A stretch of DNA of 64,000 nt from positions 124,001 to 188,000 of the forward strand of contig OY760143.1 in the NCBI GenBank assembly GCA_963663245.1. The letters are read 5' to 3'. The stretch is from JAFGVL01 sp963663245 (GTDB lineage Bacteria > Bacteroidota > Bacteroidia > Bacteroidales > Paludibacteraceae). A program made the translations under genes and the position numbers. Position 1 is the stretch's first letter, and each line of letters begins with the position of its first letter. Of the stretch, positions 17,674 through 26,510 are shown piece by piece. Under the pieces are notes generated by a model. It saw nothing but the letters and a program-made list of their open reading frames with translations, was not told the DNA's origin and made no database searches.

Positions 17674-18545
17674 TTTTTAGCCTCCTCCTCTAAATTCTCT
17701 TGTTCAATGCGATTTTTATAATCCATTATTTGAACAAATGAAACCGTTTTAAAGTTAACTCCTAAACGGACTTTAATATAATAGTAATTATCATCACTAG
17801 CCTTTTCAAACATTTCAATGATCCCAACAAAAACTCCTTCTGGGAAAAAATCAGAATAACCACTAGTAACAACACTATCTCCTTTGCTTATGTTAACATG
17901 ACGAGGCACTTGTAACATATTTGCAAAACGGGAATCTCTACCATCCCATTTCAAAGAGCCAATGTCTTTTACGACTCCTATTGAGTCTCCAGACATTATC
18001 CTATTACTCCTAATTTTACAACTTATTTGTGCATTACTATTTAAAAGAGGCATAATAACAGCAAAATTTCTTGATGCTGCTTTTACAATACCAACTACAC
18101 CGTTTGGACTTATCACACTCATTTCTTCCTTTATACCATCTCTGGTTCCCTTGTTTATTGTGATATAATTCAACAACTTATTTGTGCTGTTATTAATCAC
18201 TTTTGCTGAATAACAAGTATAATTACGTTCAGGGTTTAAATAAAAAGTAGTTTTACGTAAAGAATCTTTTAAGATGGCTTGCAAAATATTGTCAGCTTTT
18301 CTAAGTCTATTTTTCAAATCGACATTTTCAACAGCCAACTCATCATTCACCCGTTTTAAACTAAAATATTCAACTATAGAATGATTACTATTATAGATTG
18401 AAGCAGAAATCCCATTGCAAGACGTAAGAAAAACACTGCGTTGAAAATTATTATTATTTACAACCAGCAACAAAGAGCCTACCTCCAACAATATGAAGAT
18501 AAAGTAGATTCCATAAGTAACAAAAAACTTGAGCAGTGTTTTCAT
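17670..18545 (-). CDS. mreC: Rod shape-determining protein MreC
   Basis: The 291-residue protein has a single N-terminal membrane helix (about residues 8-30), a short coiled coil (about 60-95) and a periplasmic double beta-barrel domain with the family pattern GVVGIVKAASRNFAVIMPLL and GDSVVTSGYSDFFPEGVFVG. It scaffolds PBP2 in the periplasm and so couples MreB to wall synthesis. It lies 39 bases after mreB and overlaps mreD by four bases. Confidence 0.95.
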   Translation of the reverse strand: MKTLLKFFVTYGIYFIFILLEVGSLLLVVNNNNFQRSVFLTSCNGISASIYNSNHSIVEYFSLKRVNDELAVENVDLKNRLRKADNILQAILKDSLRKTTFYLNPERNYTCYSAKVINNSTNKLLNYITINKGTRDGIKEEMSVISPNGVVGIVKAASRNFAVIMPLLNSNAQISCKIRSNRIMSGDSIGVVKDIGSLKWDGRDSRFANMLQVPRHVNISKGDSVVTSGYSDFFPEGVFVGIIEMFEKASDDNYYYIKVRLGVNFKTVSFVQIMDYKNRIEQENLEEEAKK

Positions 18546-18584
18546 AAACTCTCTTCTAGTAAAGAGGGAATAATTAAGGCCAAT

Positions 18585-19604
18585 TTATCTCATTAAGAAA
18601 GAGAACTTGTCAACATTTTTCAATGCAACACCAGTTCCTCTAACAACAGCACGTAAAGGATCTTCAGCAATATGGAATGGAATATTTATTTTTTCTGTTA
18701 GACGTTTATCTAATCCACGCAATAAAGCACCACCACCTGCTAAATAGATTCCTTTTCTTACTACATCAGCATATAATTCGGGTGGTGTTTGTTCTAATGC
18801 ACTCAAAATTGCTGCTTCAATTTTTGAAATAGATTTTTCTAAACAGTGTGCAATCTCTTGATAAGAAACAGGCACCTCAAGAGGTAAAGCTGTCATTCTA
18901 TTTGGACCATGCACTATATAATCTTCTGGAGCATCTTCTAAATCAGTTAATGCCGCACCAGCATTAATTTTTATTAGTTCGGCAGTACGTTCACCTATAC
19001 GAATATTGTGCTGACGACCCATATAATCCATTATATCAGCAGTTAAATCATCACCAGCAATACGAATTGACTTATTAGAAACAATACCACCTAAAGAAAT
19101 AACAGCAATTTCTGTAGTTCCACCTCCTATATCAACAATCATATTTCCTTCAGGAGCTTCTACATCTATACCAATACCAATAGCAGCAGCCATTGGTTCA
19201 TAAATCATAAATACATCTCTACCTCCAGCATGTTCTGCTGAATCACGTACGGCACGAATCTCTACCTCTGTTGAACCTGAAGGAATACAAACAACCATCT
19301 TTAAAGATGGTGAGAATAAACGTGGTTTAGTGTTGATCATGGCAATCATACCACGAATCATCTGTTCTGCTGCATAGAAATCAGCAATTACTCCATCGCG
19401 CAAAGGTCTAACAGTACGAATATTTTCGTGTGTTTTCCCATGCATTTGACGAGCTTTCTCTCCAATAGCAATCAGCTTATCGGTTCTTCTATCTAATGCT
19501 ACCACTGATGGCTCATCAACAACAATCTTATCTTCACAAATAATAATCGTATTTGCAGTACCAAGGTCGATGGCTATTTCTTGTGTAAATGAAAAAAGTC
19601 CCAT
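18585..19604 (-). CDS. mreB: Rod shape-determining protein MreB (bacterial actin)
   Basis: A 339-residue actin-fold ATPase that forms membrane-bound filaments guiding lateral wall synthesis. The phosphate-1 motif DLGTANT, the phosphate-2 region DIGGGTTEIAVIS and the adenosine motif AGGGALLRGLD are all present. Length and ungapped motifs are standard. The gene starts 22 bases after purH ends and leads the mreBCD-mrdA-rodA run. Confidence 0.98.
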   Translation of the reverse strand: MGLFSFTQEIAIDLGTANTIIICEDKIVVDEPSVVALDRRTDKLIAIGEKARQMHGKTHENIRTVRPLRDGVIADFYAAEQMIRGMIAMINTKPRLFSPSLKMVVCIPSGSTEVEIRAVRDSAEHAGGRDVFMIYEPMAAAIGIGIDVEAPEGNMIVDIGGGTTEIAVISLGGIVSNKSIRIAGDDLTADIMDYMGRQHNIRIGERTAELIKINAGAALTDLEDAPEDYIVHGPNRMTALPLEVPVSYQEIAHCLEKSISKIEAAILSALEQTPPELYADVVRKGIYLAGGGALLRGLDKRLTEKINIPFHIAEDPLRAVVRGTGVALKNVDKFSFLMR

Positions 19605-19626
19605 AGTCTTTTATTTAGCTTATTAA

Positions 19627-21150
19627 TTAGTGTTTAAAATGGCGTATGCCTGTTGTTACCATTGCAATATCATGTTCATCACAATAGTTTATTGTTAAAT
19701 CGTCTCGCATAGAACCTCCTGGCTGAATTACCGCATTAACTCCTACCTCATCTGCGATTTCGACACAGTCTGGGAAAGGGAAAAATGCATCTGATGCCAT
19801 TACAGCTCCATTTAAATCAAATCCAAATGATTTGGCTTTTTCAATAGCTTGACGTAATGCATCAACTCTAGATGTTTGTCCAACTCCACTGGCCAATAAT
19901 TGTTTCCCTTTTGCTAATATAATAGCGTTTGACTTAGTATTCTTTACTAATTTATTGGCAAACAATAAATCTTCAATTTGAGAAGCTTCAGCAGATTTTT
20001 TTGTTACTGTTTTTAAATCAGATTCAACTTGTATGCTATTATCTTTATCTTGAACTAAAACCCCATTCAATAAAGAACGGAATTGTTTATTACTCTCTTC
20101 TTGCTGTTTTTGAATTAAAATAATTCTATTTTTCTTTTGAGTTAAAACCTCTAGCGCATCCACATCATAATCTGGAGCAATAATTACTTCAAAGAAAAGT
20201 TTATTAATTTCTTCAGCTGTTACTTTATCTACTACAGTATTAGTAATTAGCACACCGCCAAAAGCAGAAACTGGATCGCCAGCCAAAGCATCGTTCCATG
20301 CATCTAATAATTTTGGTCGAGAAGCTAATCCACAAGCATTGTTATGTTTTAGTATTGCAAATGTTACATCCTCAAACTCACTAATCAATGCAACAGCAGC
20401 ATCAATATCTAATAAGTTATTATAAGAAATCTCTTTCCCTTGAAGTTGTTCAAACATAGATTCAAACTGTCCAAAGAAATAGCCTTTTTGATGAGGATTT
20501 TCACCATATCGAAGCACTTTCGAATTGTTCTGACTAAAACGAAAAGCACTTCCCTCTTCCCCATCAAACCAGTTAAATATAGAAGAATCATAATGAGAAG
20601 AAACAGCAAAAGCTTCTTTTGCAAACCATTTCCTTTCTTCTAAAGTAGTAATTGCACCTTTCTCTTCAATAAGTTCTAGTAAAGGTTCATATTGAGCTTG
20701 AGAAGCTACAATCGTTACATCTTTAAAATTCTTTGCCGCAGCACGAATTAACGATATACCACCTATGTCTATTTTCTCAATAATTGCTTGTTCCTCCGCA
20801 CTTGATGCAGCAGTTTCTTCAAATGGATATAAATCAACAATTACTAAGTCTATTTCAGGAATTTCATATTCACCTATTTGCTCTTTATCTTGTTCATTAT
20901 CTCTTCTAGTAAGAATCCCTCCAAAAACTTTTGGATGAAGTGTTTTTACTCTACCTCCAAGAATTGAAGGATATGATGTCAAACTTTCTACTGATTGACA
21001 TGGAACATCTAAAGATTCTATAAAACTTTGAGTTCCTCCTGTTGAAATAAATTGAACACCTTCTTTGTGTAGTTTTGTAATGATTTGGTCCAAGTTTTCT
21101 TTATGAAAAACGGACACTAGCGCAGTCTTAATTCTCTTATTCTCAGTCAT
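19627..21150 (-). CDS. purH: Bifunctional AICAR formyltransferase / IMP cyclohydrolase
   Basis: Carries out the last two steps of purine synthesis to IMP. The 507-residue protein begins with the IMP cyclohydrolase (MGS-like) domain (LVSVFHKENL, STGGT, GGRVKTLHP) and continues with the AICARFT domain containing the catalytic KHNNACG and a late GGSMRDD. It appears to be the first gene of the shape operon, with a promoter element 26 bases before its start. A growth-linked purine gene leading the elongasome genes would couple their expression, but this is inference from spacing. Confidence 0.97.
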   Translation of the reverse strand: MTENKRIKTALVSVFHKENLDQIITKLHKEGVQFISTGGTQSFIESLDVPCQSVESLTSYPSILGGRVKTLHPKVFGGILTRRDNEQDKEQIGEYEIPEIDLVIVDLYPFEETAASSAEEQAIIEKIDIGGISLIRAAAKNFKDVTIVASQAQYEPLLELIEEKGAITTLEERKWFAKEAFAVSSHYDSSIFNWFDGEEGSAFRFSQNNSKVLRYGENPHQKGYFFGQFESMFEQLQGKEISYNNLLDIDAAVALISEFEDVTFAILKHNNACGLASRPKLLDAWNDALAGDPVSAFGGVLITNTVVDKVTAEEINKLFFEVIIAPDYDVDALEVLTQKKNRIILIQKQQEESNKQFRSLLNGVLVQDKDNSIQVESDLKTVTKKSAEASQIEDLLFANKLVKNTKSNAIILAKGKQLLASGVGQTSRVDALRQAIEKAKSFGFDLNGAVMASDAFFPFPDCVEIADEVGVNAVIQPGGSMRDDLTINYCDEHDIAMVTTGIRHFKH

Positions 21151-21175
21151 TTATGGTAATAATATAAAGTTTTGA

Positions 21176-21183
21176 CAAAGTTA
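21176..21183 (-). promoter_or_regulatory. -7 element of the purH-mre-rodA operon
   Basis: On the minus strand this reads TAACTTTG, an exact TAnnTTTG match, 26 bases before the purH start codon. Confidence 0.55.
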
Positions 21184-21450
21184 TTAAAAATATATAAATG
21201 AAACACTATAATTATATAATAAATTTCAAAGTAACACCAAACCTTCTATTAAAAGCTATTACAGAAAAATACTGGCATGCGAACAGGGAGTTTATTTTCC
21301 ACACAACAGCCCTATTCGTAAGTTTAAAAAACATCTAAACAACATCATCAAAAAAAACAAAAATTGACCATAAATAAAGCAGGTAAGGAAACTCACACAA
21401 ACTATGCTTATATTTTGATTAATTAACATGTCTAATTTATATAAAAACTG

Positions 21451-21458
21451 TATATTCG
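21451..21458 (+). promoter_or_regulatory. -7-like element of the FKBP cluster
   Basis: TATATTCG differs from TAnnTTTG at one position and lies 37 bases before the first FKBP start. Confidence 0.4.
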
Positions 21459-21494
21459 CAGTTCAAAATATTTAAAACTAAAAATGAATTTGTT

Positions 21495-22079
21495 ATGGAA
21501 AAAATCAGTTATGCACTAGGTCTTAGTATAGGTAGTAATATTTTAAGTACTGGTATTAAAGGTCTCGAATTTGCTAAATTGACAAAAGGTATTCAAGATG
21601 TATTAGAAAGTAGAAGTCAAGATCTCACTAATCAAGAAGCACAAGAATTATTAAACTCTTATTTTGAAGAACTACAAAGTAAAATTGCTGGTCAACAAAA
21701 AGCTGCTGGTGACGAGTTTTTAAATGACAATGCAAAAAAAGAAGGTGTAACTACATTAGAAAGTGGTTTACAATATGAAGTAATTACAGAAGGATCAGGG
21801 AAAAAACCAGCTGCTACTGACAGTGTTAAATGTCACTATCATGGAACATTAATTGACGGAACTGTTTTTGATAGCTCAGTTGACCGTGGAGAGCCTGCTA
21901 CATTTGGTGTGAGTCAAGTTATTCAGGGATGGGTTGAAGCACTTCAATTAATGTCTGTAGGAGCTAAATGGAAATTAGTTATCCCTTCAAACCTAGCATA
22001 TGGAGAACAAGGAGCTGGACAACATATTGCTCCTAATACCTCTTTAATATTTGAAGTTGAATTATTAGAAATAGTATAA
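21495..22079 (+). CDS. FKBP-type peptidyl-prolyl isomerase, cytoplasmic (FklB-like)
   Basis: Catalyses cis-trans isomerisation of X-Pro bonds. The 194-residue protein has an N-terminal helical dimerisation segment (FKBP_N, about residues 1-80) and a C-terminal FKBP domain (about 95-194) with the core motifs GTLIDGTVFDSS, VIQGWVEAL and PSNLAYGE. It has no signal peptide, so it is predicted to be cytoplasmic. It is the first of three adjacent FKBP genes that share this architecture and the connecting words KKEGVTTLESGLQYEV, a clear tandem duplication. The ATG is preceded by a short A-rich stretch with no Shine-Dalgarno. Confidence 0.93.
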   Translation: MEKISYALGLSIGSNILSTGIKGLEFAKLTKGIQDVLESRSQDLTNQEAQELLNSYFEELQSKIAGQQKAAGDEFLNDNAKKEGVTTLESGLQYEVITEGSGKKPAATDSVKCHYHGTLIDGTVFDSSVDRGEPATFGVSQVIQGWVEALQLMSVGAKWKLVIPSNLAYGEQGAGQHIAPNTSLIFEVELLEIV

Positions 22080-22098
22080 CATTAAACCTTAATATTTT

Positions 22099-22854
22099 AT
22101 GAAAAAGATCGTTTATGTAATTCTAGCTTGTTTACTTTCTTTATCTGCAACACAAGCAGGAAAAGGGAAACCGAAGAAAGTAAAAATGAAAACCGAAGTT
22201 GATACAATTAGCTATTCAATGGGTATTGTATATGGTAGTTTTTTAAAGAAACAACTAGATATGACTATCGGAGACAATTATAATAAGAAATTATTATTAC
22301 AAGGATTCGGCAGCTATTTAAAAGGAGATAGCTCGGCTATTCCATTAGCTAAAGCTGATTCTCTTGTTGGCGAATACTTAAAAGCAGCATTTGAAGAAAA
22401 ACAAAATAAACTTGCTGAAGACAATAAAAAATATTTAGTAGAGAACGCTAAAAAAGAAGGTGTAACAACCACTACAAGTGGTTTACAATATGAAGTCCTT
22501 GTAAAAGGGAATGGTCCAAAACCGGCTGATACAAGCATGGTAAAGGTACATTACACAGGAACACTAATTGACGGAACCGTATTTGATAGTTCTTATAAAA
22601 GAGGAGAACCTGCTTCATTCATGCTAAACCGTGTTATCAAAGGTTGGACTGAAGGCGTACAATTAATGTCTGTAGGCGCTAAATATAGATTTGTTATCCC
22701 TGCTGAATTAGGTTATGGCTCTCAAAAAAATCAACAAATACCGGCGAACTCTACTCTTGTTTTCGATGTAGAACTTCTTGAAGTAGAATCGAAACAAGAA
22801 GAAGTGAAGGTTAATATTCCTGTTAAGAAAGAAGAAACAAAACCAGTTAAATAA
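22099..22854 (+). CDS. FKBP-type peptidyl-prolyl isomerase, exported
   Basis: A 251-residue paralogue of the preceding gene. A signal peptide (about residues 1-20, ending TQAG) directs it to the periplasm. FKBP_N helices and a full FKBP domain follow, with GTLIDGTVFDSS, VIKGWTEGV and PAELGYG. The tail after residue 225 is a Lys/Glu-rich extension ending in TKPVK that the neighbours lack. It starts 19 bases after the first FKBP gene and is probably in one operon with it. Confidence 0.92.
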   Translation: MKKIVYVILACLLSLSATQAGKGKPKKVKMKTEVDTISYSMGIVYGSFLKKQLDMTIGDNYNKKLLLQGFGSYLKGDSSAIPLAKADSLVGEYLKAAFEEKQNKLAEDNKKYLVENAKKEGVTTTTSGLQYEVLVKGNGPKPADTSMVKVHYTGTLIDGTVFDSSYKRGEPASFMLNRVIKGWTEGVQLMSVGAKYRFVIPAELGYGSQKNQQIPANSTLVFDVELLEVESKQEEVKVNIPVKKEETKPVK

Positions 22855-22865
22855 TACATAATTCT

Positions 22866-23726
22866 ATGAAAAAAATTAGCATTTTACTATCACTTGTTCT
22901 AGGAGCAAGTATTTTATTAACTTCTTGTGATACAAAAACAGGAGGAAACAAAGAATCACTTGAAACCTTAAAAGACTCTTTAAGCTTTGCTTATGGTGTA
23001 GGTTATGGTTCATATATTCTTAATAGCCAACTTCAGAACGATTCTTCTGGGCCAAACTATGAAGCTCTTTTAAAAGGATTAAAAGAAGGACTAACTAAAA
23101 AAGATAGTACTTTAAGTTTTTACGCAATGGGCTTGAACCTTGGATCGACCATTAGAAAAGATGCAGAAAAAGGTTTAATGGGTGATTCTTCTTTAACATT
23201 AAACTTAGATGTTCTTAAAGGAGCATTAATAGCATCAATTGAAAAAGAAGATGTTAGCATGACAATAGACGAAGCCAACACTCTTTTACAGAGTACTGTT
23301 GAGAAAAAGCAAAAGGAGAAAATGGCGCAACAATTTGGTGGAAATAAAGAAGTTGGTGAAAAATACCTTGCTGAAAACAAAACCAAAGATGGTATTGTAG
23401 TTACTGAAAGTGGATTACAATATAAAGTTATCAAAAAAGGAAAAGGTAAAAAACCAAGTACTACCGACAAAGTAAAAGTTCACTATAAAGGAACTTTAAT
23501 TGACGGAACTGTATTTGACAGCTCTATTGACAGAGGAGAACCAGCAACATTCCCTGTAACAGGAGTTATTAAAGGTTGGACTGAAGCATTATTATTAATG
23601 CCTGTAGGTTCGAAATGGGAACTTACGATTCCTGAAAATTTAGCCTATGGAGAAAGAGATATGCAAACAATACCTCCTTATTCAACTTTAATCTTTGAAG
23701 TTGAATTATTAAGCATTGAAAAATAG
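22866..23726 (+). CDS. FKBP-type peptidyl-prolyl isomerase, lipoprotein
   Basis: The third tandem paralogue (286 residues). The N-terminus carries a lipoprotein signal with lipobox LLTSC, so the protein should be acylated and held in the membrane. It has two FKBP_N-like helical stretches (about residues 30-90 and 95-160), making the linker longer than in its neighbours. The C-terminal FKBP domain contains GTLIDGTVFDSS, VIKGWTEALLLMP and PENLAYGE. It begins 11 bases after the previous gene and ends at a strong terminator. Confidence 0.92.
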   Translation: MKKISILLSLVLGASILLTSCDTKTGGNKESLETLKDSLSFAYGVGYGSYILNSQLQNDSSGPNYEALLKGLKEGLTKKDSTLSFYAMGLNLGSTIRKDAEKGLMGDSSLTLNLDVLKGALIASIEKEDVSMTIDEANTLLQSTVEKKQKEKMAQQFGGNKEVGEKYLAENKTKDGIVVTESGLQYKVIKKGKGKKPSTTDKVKVHYKGTLIDGTVFDSSIDRGEPATFPVTGVIKGWTEALLLMPVGSKWELTIPENLAYGERDMQTIPPYSTLIFEVELLSIEK

Positions 23727-23745
23727 AATAGCTTTTTTCAAAATA

Positions 23746-23780
23746 AAAAAGCCACTCATTAGTATAATGAGTGGCTTTTT
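23746..23780 (+). terminator. Terminator of the FKBP cluster
   Basis: A 15-bp perfect stem, 23746-23760 with 23766-23780, with loop agtat; the 3' arm ends in five T. Confidence 0.88.
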
Positions 23781-23845
23781 GCTACTAGATACAAAGAAAA
23801 ACAGCAATTACTTACATATATCTTTTAAGAAATAATAAAAAACGC

Positions 23846-23853
23846 TACATTTG
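23846..23853 (+). promoter_or_regulatory. -7 element of the Lrp-type gene
   Basis: TACATTTG is an exact consensus match 34 bases before the ATG at 23888. Confidence 0.55.
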
Positions 23854-23887
23854 CTTTCATATTGACAATTACACAACAATCCAAATT

Positions 23888-24343
23888 ATGGCAAAAATTG
23901 ATGCTCTAGATCGTAAAATCCTTAAAATAATTACAAAAAATGCGCGTATCCCTTTTAAAGATGTAGCAACACAATGTGATGTATCTCGTGCTGCTATTCA
24001 CCAACGTGTTCAACGTTTAATTGATACAGGAGTAATTATTGGCTCTGGATACAATGTCAATCCCAAAACATTAGGATTTAATATCAACACTTATATTGGT
24101 ATTAAACTTGAAAAAGGCTCTCTATACAAATTAGTTGTTCCTGAACTAGAAAAAATTCCAGAAGTCGTAGAATGCCATTTCACATTAGGGACATATACGC
24201 TTCTTGTAAGACTTTTTGCTAAAAATGACGAGCATCTTATGGATTTATTAAACAATAAAATTCAGGAAATTGAAGGAGTAGTATCTACAGAAACATTAAT
24301 GTCTCTAGAAGAAAGAATTCAACGAGAAATTCCTATAGAATAA
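23888..24343 (+). CDS. Lrp/AsnC-family transcriptional regulator
   Basis: The 151-residue protein has the standard layout: an N-terminal AsnC-type winged helix (about residues 4-60, with DVSRAAIHQRVQRL as recognition helix region) and a C-terminal RAM/ligand-binding domain (about 70-145). Members sense amino acids and control their metabolism and transport. It is bracketed by its own promoter and terminator, so the target genes are not obvious from context. Confidence 0.93.
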   Translation: MAKIDALDRKILKIITKNARIPFKDVATQCDVSRAAIHQRVQRLIDTGVIIGSGYNVNPKTLGFNINTYIGIKLEKGSLYKLVVPELEKIPEVVECHFTLGTYTLLVRLFAKNDEHLMDLLNNKIQEIEGVVSTETLMSLEERIQREIPIE

Positions 24344-24364
24344 ACATATTAAAAAACACAACAC

Positions 24365-24402
24365 TATCCCTCAGCTTTAAGAGTTGAGGGATATTTTTTT
24401 TT
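24365..24402 (+). terminator. Terminator after the Lrp-type gene
   Basis: tatccctca (24365-24373) pairs with tgagggata (24385-24393) and runs into nine T. Confidence 0.88.
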
Positions 24403-24404
24403 CT

Positions 24405-24412
24405 TACCTTTG
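24405..24412 (+). promoter_or_regulatory. trpS -7 promoter element
   Basis: TACCTTTG is an exact match three bases after the upstream terminator and 31 bases before the trpS ATG. Confidence 0.6.
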
Positions 24413-24443
24413 CAGCTTTAATTTTATAATTATACATATCAAC

Positions 24444-25442
24444 ATGAGAGAAACTGTAGTTAGCGGCATACGCCCCACTGGGAATCTTCACTTAGGAAAC
24501 TATTTTGGTGCACTTAAAAACTTCATCAAAATGCAACACGAACACAACTGCTATTTCTTTATTGCAGATTACCATTCATTAACAACGCACCCTACACCTC
24601 AAGACTTGCAAGGAAATGTGAAGCAAGTAATTGCAGAATACTTAGCCGCTGGACTTAATCCTGAAAAATGTACCCTATACGTACAAAGTGATGTGCCTGA
24701 GGTAGCCGAATTATATCTATATCTGAATATGAATGCCTACAAAGGAGAACTAGAAAGATGTACTTCTTTTAAAGATAAAATTCGCTCGCAACCTGAGAAT
24801 GTAAATGCTGGCTTACTAACCTACCCGACATTAATGGCTGCTGACATATTATTACACAAAGCTGATAAAGTGCCTGTAGGTAAAGACCAAGAGCAGCACT
24901 TAGAAATGACACGGACCTTTGGTAACCGCTTTAATCGTATGTATGATGTAGATTACTTCCCTGAACCAATCGCCTTTAATTTTGGTGAAAGCTTAATTAA
25001 GATTCCTGGACTTAACGGTAGTGGGAAAATGGGAAAATCAGAAGGAGAAGGAAATGCAATCTACTTAGCAGATACTCCTGAAGCTATTCGAAAAAAGGTT
25101 ATGAAAGCCGTAACTGATAGCGGCCCTACAGAAGAAAATCAAGAAAAACCAGCCGCTATTCAAAATATTTTTCAATTAATGAGTGTTGTATCTACACCTG
25201 ATACATTAACATTCTTCGACGAACAATATAACAAATGTGCCATTCGCTATGGCGACATGAAAAAGCAACTAGCTGAAGATATGATTAACTTTGTAAATCC
25301 TTTTAGTGAGAAAATAGCAGACATATTAAAAAATGAAGAACTACTCGTAAAAATAGCTAATCAAGGAAAAGAAAAAGCTCGTGAGAGCGCTTCAAAAACA
25401 GTTAGTGAAGTGAGAAAAATTATTGGATTTAGATCTATTTAA
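24444..25442 (+). CDS. trpS: Tryptophanyl-tRNA synthetase
   Basis: Charges tRNA-Trp. The 332-residue class Ic synthetase has the ATP-binding HIGH-equivalent HLGN after SGIRPTGN (residues 7-18) and the KMSKS-equivalent GKMGKSEG. The frame is open upstream to a TTG at 24384, but that codon lies inside the terminator hairpin of the previous gene, so the ATG at 24444 is the start. It is monocistronic. Confidence 0.96.
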   Translation: MRETVVSGIRPTGNLHLGNYFGALKNFIKMQHEHNCYFFIADYHSLTTHPTPQDLQGNVKQVIAEYLAAGLNPEKCTLYVQSDVPEVAELYLYLNMNAYKGELERCTSFKDKIRSQPENVNAGLLTYPTLMAADILLHKADKVPVGKDQEQHLEMTRTFGNRFNRMYDVDYFPEPIAFNFGESLIKIPGLNGSGKMGKSEGEGNAIYLADTPEAIRKKVMKAVTDSGPTEENQEKPAAIQNIFQLMSVVSTPDTLTFFDEQYNKCAIRYGDMKKQLAEDMINFVNPFSEKIADILKNEELLVKIANQGKEKARESASKTVSEVRKIIGFRSI

Positions 25443-25464
25443 TAGCACACAGAAATAGAATCTC

Positions 25465-25490
25465 AGAGCCGGCTCATTTGAGTCGGCTCT
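25465..25490 (+). terminator. Probable terminator after trpS
   Basis: An 11-bp stem with one G-U pair (25465-25475 with 25480-25490) and loop attt. The T-tract after it is weak. Confidence 0.65.
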
Positions 25491-25587
25491 GCTTGTTTAT
25501 GCCAAAAAAGTTCCCTATTTTTAATCGTTCATTTTTAAAACGAATTGGAATAAAATTTGTAAACTATTTTCCCTAAAAGCCTCTATT

Positions 25588-26487
25588 ATGAAAATCACTA
25601 AAAACATACTTTCTTTTCTCATTGTATTCCTTTTTTTCACTTCTATGAATGCACAAGAGAAACAAAAACAAACAATCGTCCCTTTTTATGATTATGAAAC
25701 TAGCTTATTTGGATTTAAAGACTCCTTATTGAATATGGCAGCTATACCTGCTAAGTATCAATTTGCCGACCGTTTTTACGAAGGAGTTGCTCGTATCCAA
25801 CAAGATGATAAATGGGGATTTATTGCTTTCTCAGGCAAAGAAATAACTCCTGTTATTTATGAAGATGCTTTTAATATTAGAGAAGGCCTAGCAGCTGTAA
25901 AATTAAATGGGAAATGGGGATTTATCGACCGCACGGGTAAAGAAGTAATTCCTTTTAATTATATGCTTGCAAGTAGTTTTAGCGAAGATAGAGCCGCAGT
26001 ATCAAATGGCGAATTTTGGGGTTTTATTGATAGCAAAGGACACTTAGGAATTGAGCACATGTTTGGCTATGATGAAAATGTATACCCCATCTTTAAAGAG
26101 GGACTAGCCAATGTGAAATTTAGAGAAAAATACGGCTACATTGGAACCCTTGGACAAATTATTATCAAATTTGAATACGATTATGCACTTCCTTTTAAAG
26201 ATGGTTTAGCTGCTGTAGAAAAAGATTTTTATTGGGGATTTATTAACAAAAAAGGGAAAGAAATAGTAAAAATTAAATATGAGATAAGCGATACTTTTCC
26301 AATATTTAAAGATGGCTTATGTCCTGTATCTGTTAATGGAAAATATGGTTATGTAAATACAAACGGACAAGAAGTTATTCCATTGATTTACGACTATGCT
26401 GCGAATTTTGAGAAAGGAAAAGCTCCAGTCCGACTAGGAAGCATGAGCTTCAATATCAATACGAGTGGAGAAAGAATTGAAGAATAA
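25588..26487 (+). CDS. Exported WG-repeat protein
   Basis: The 299-residue protein has a signal peptide (about residues 1-23, ending MNAQ) and about six tandem WG (KWGFI-type) repeats of about 35-45 residues: KWGFIAFSGKEI, KWGFIDRTGKEV, FWGFIDSKG, KYGYIGTLGQI, YWGFINKKGKEI and KYGYVNTNGQEV. WG repeats form beta-hairpin arrays found in many exported Bacteroidota proteins with poorly known roles, probably binding. A Crp/Fnr regulator gene begins 24 bases downstream and may be cotranscribed. Confidence 0.88.
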   Translation: MKITKNILSFLIVFLFFTSMNAQEKQKQTIVPFYDYETSLFGFKDSLLNMAAIPAKYQFADRFYEGVARIQQDDKWGFIAFSGKEITPVIYEDAFNIREGLAAVKLNGKWGFIDRTGKEVIPFNYMLASSFSEDRAAVSNGEFWGFIDSKGHLGIEHMFGYDENVYPIFKEGLANVKFREKYGYIGTLGQIIIKFEYDYALPFKDGLAAVEKDFYWGFINKKGKEIVKIKYEISDTFPIFKDGLCPVSVNGKYGYVNTNGQEVIPLIYDYAANFEKGKAPVRLGSMSFNINTSGERIEE

Positions 26488-26510
26488 AATTCACCCTAAG
26501 TCCAAGAATT

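Larger units (their letters stand above)
21151..21494. other. Gene-free divergent promoter region between purH and the FKBP genes
   Basis: This stretch of 344 bases contains no convincing ORF. It holds the purH promoter on one side and the first FKBP promoter on the other. The middle (about 21230-21420) is A-rich and shows no hairpin or repeat I can support. Confidence 0.7.

Noticed and set aside
24384..24443. Upstream TTG start for trpS
   Set aside because: The codon sits in the terminator hairpin of the Lrp-type gene and the synthetase fold begins at ATG 24444.
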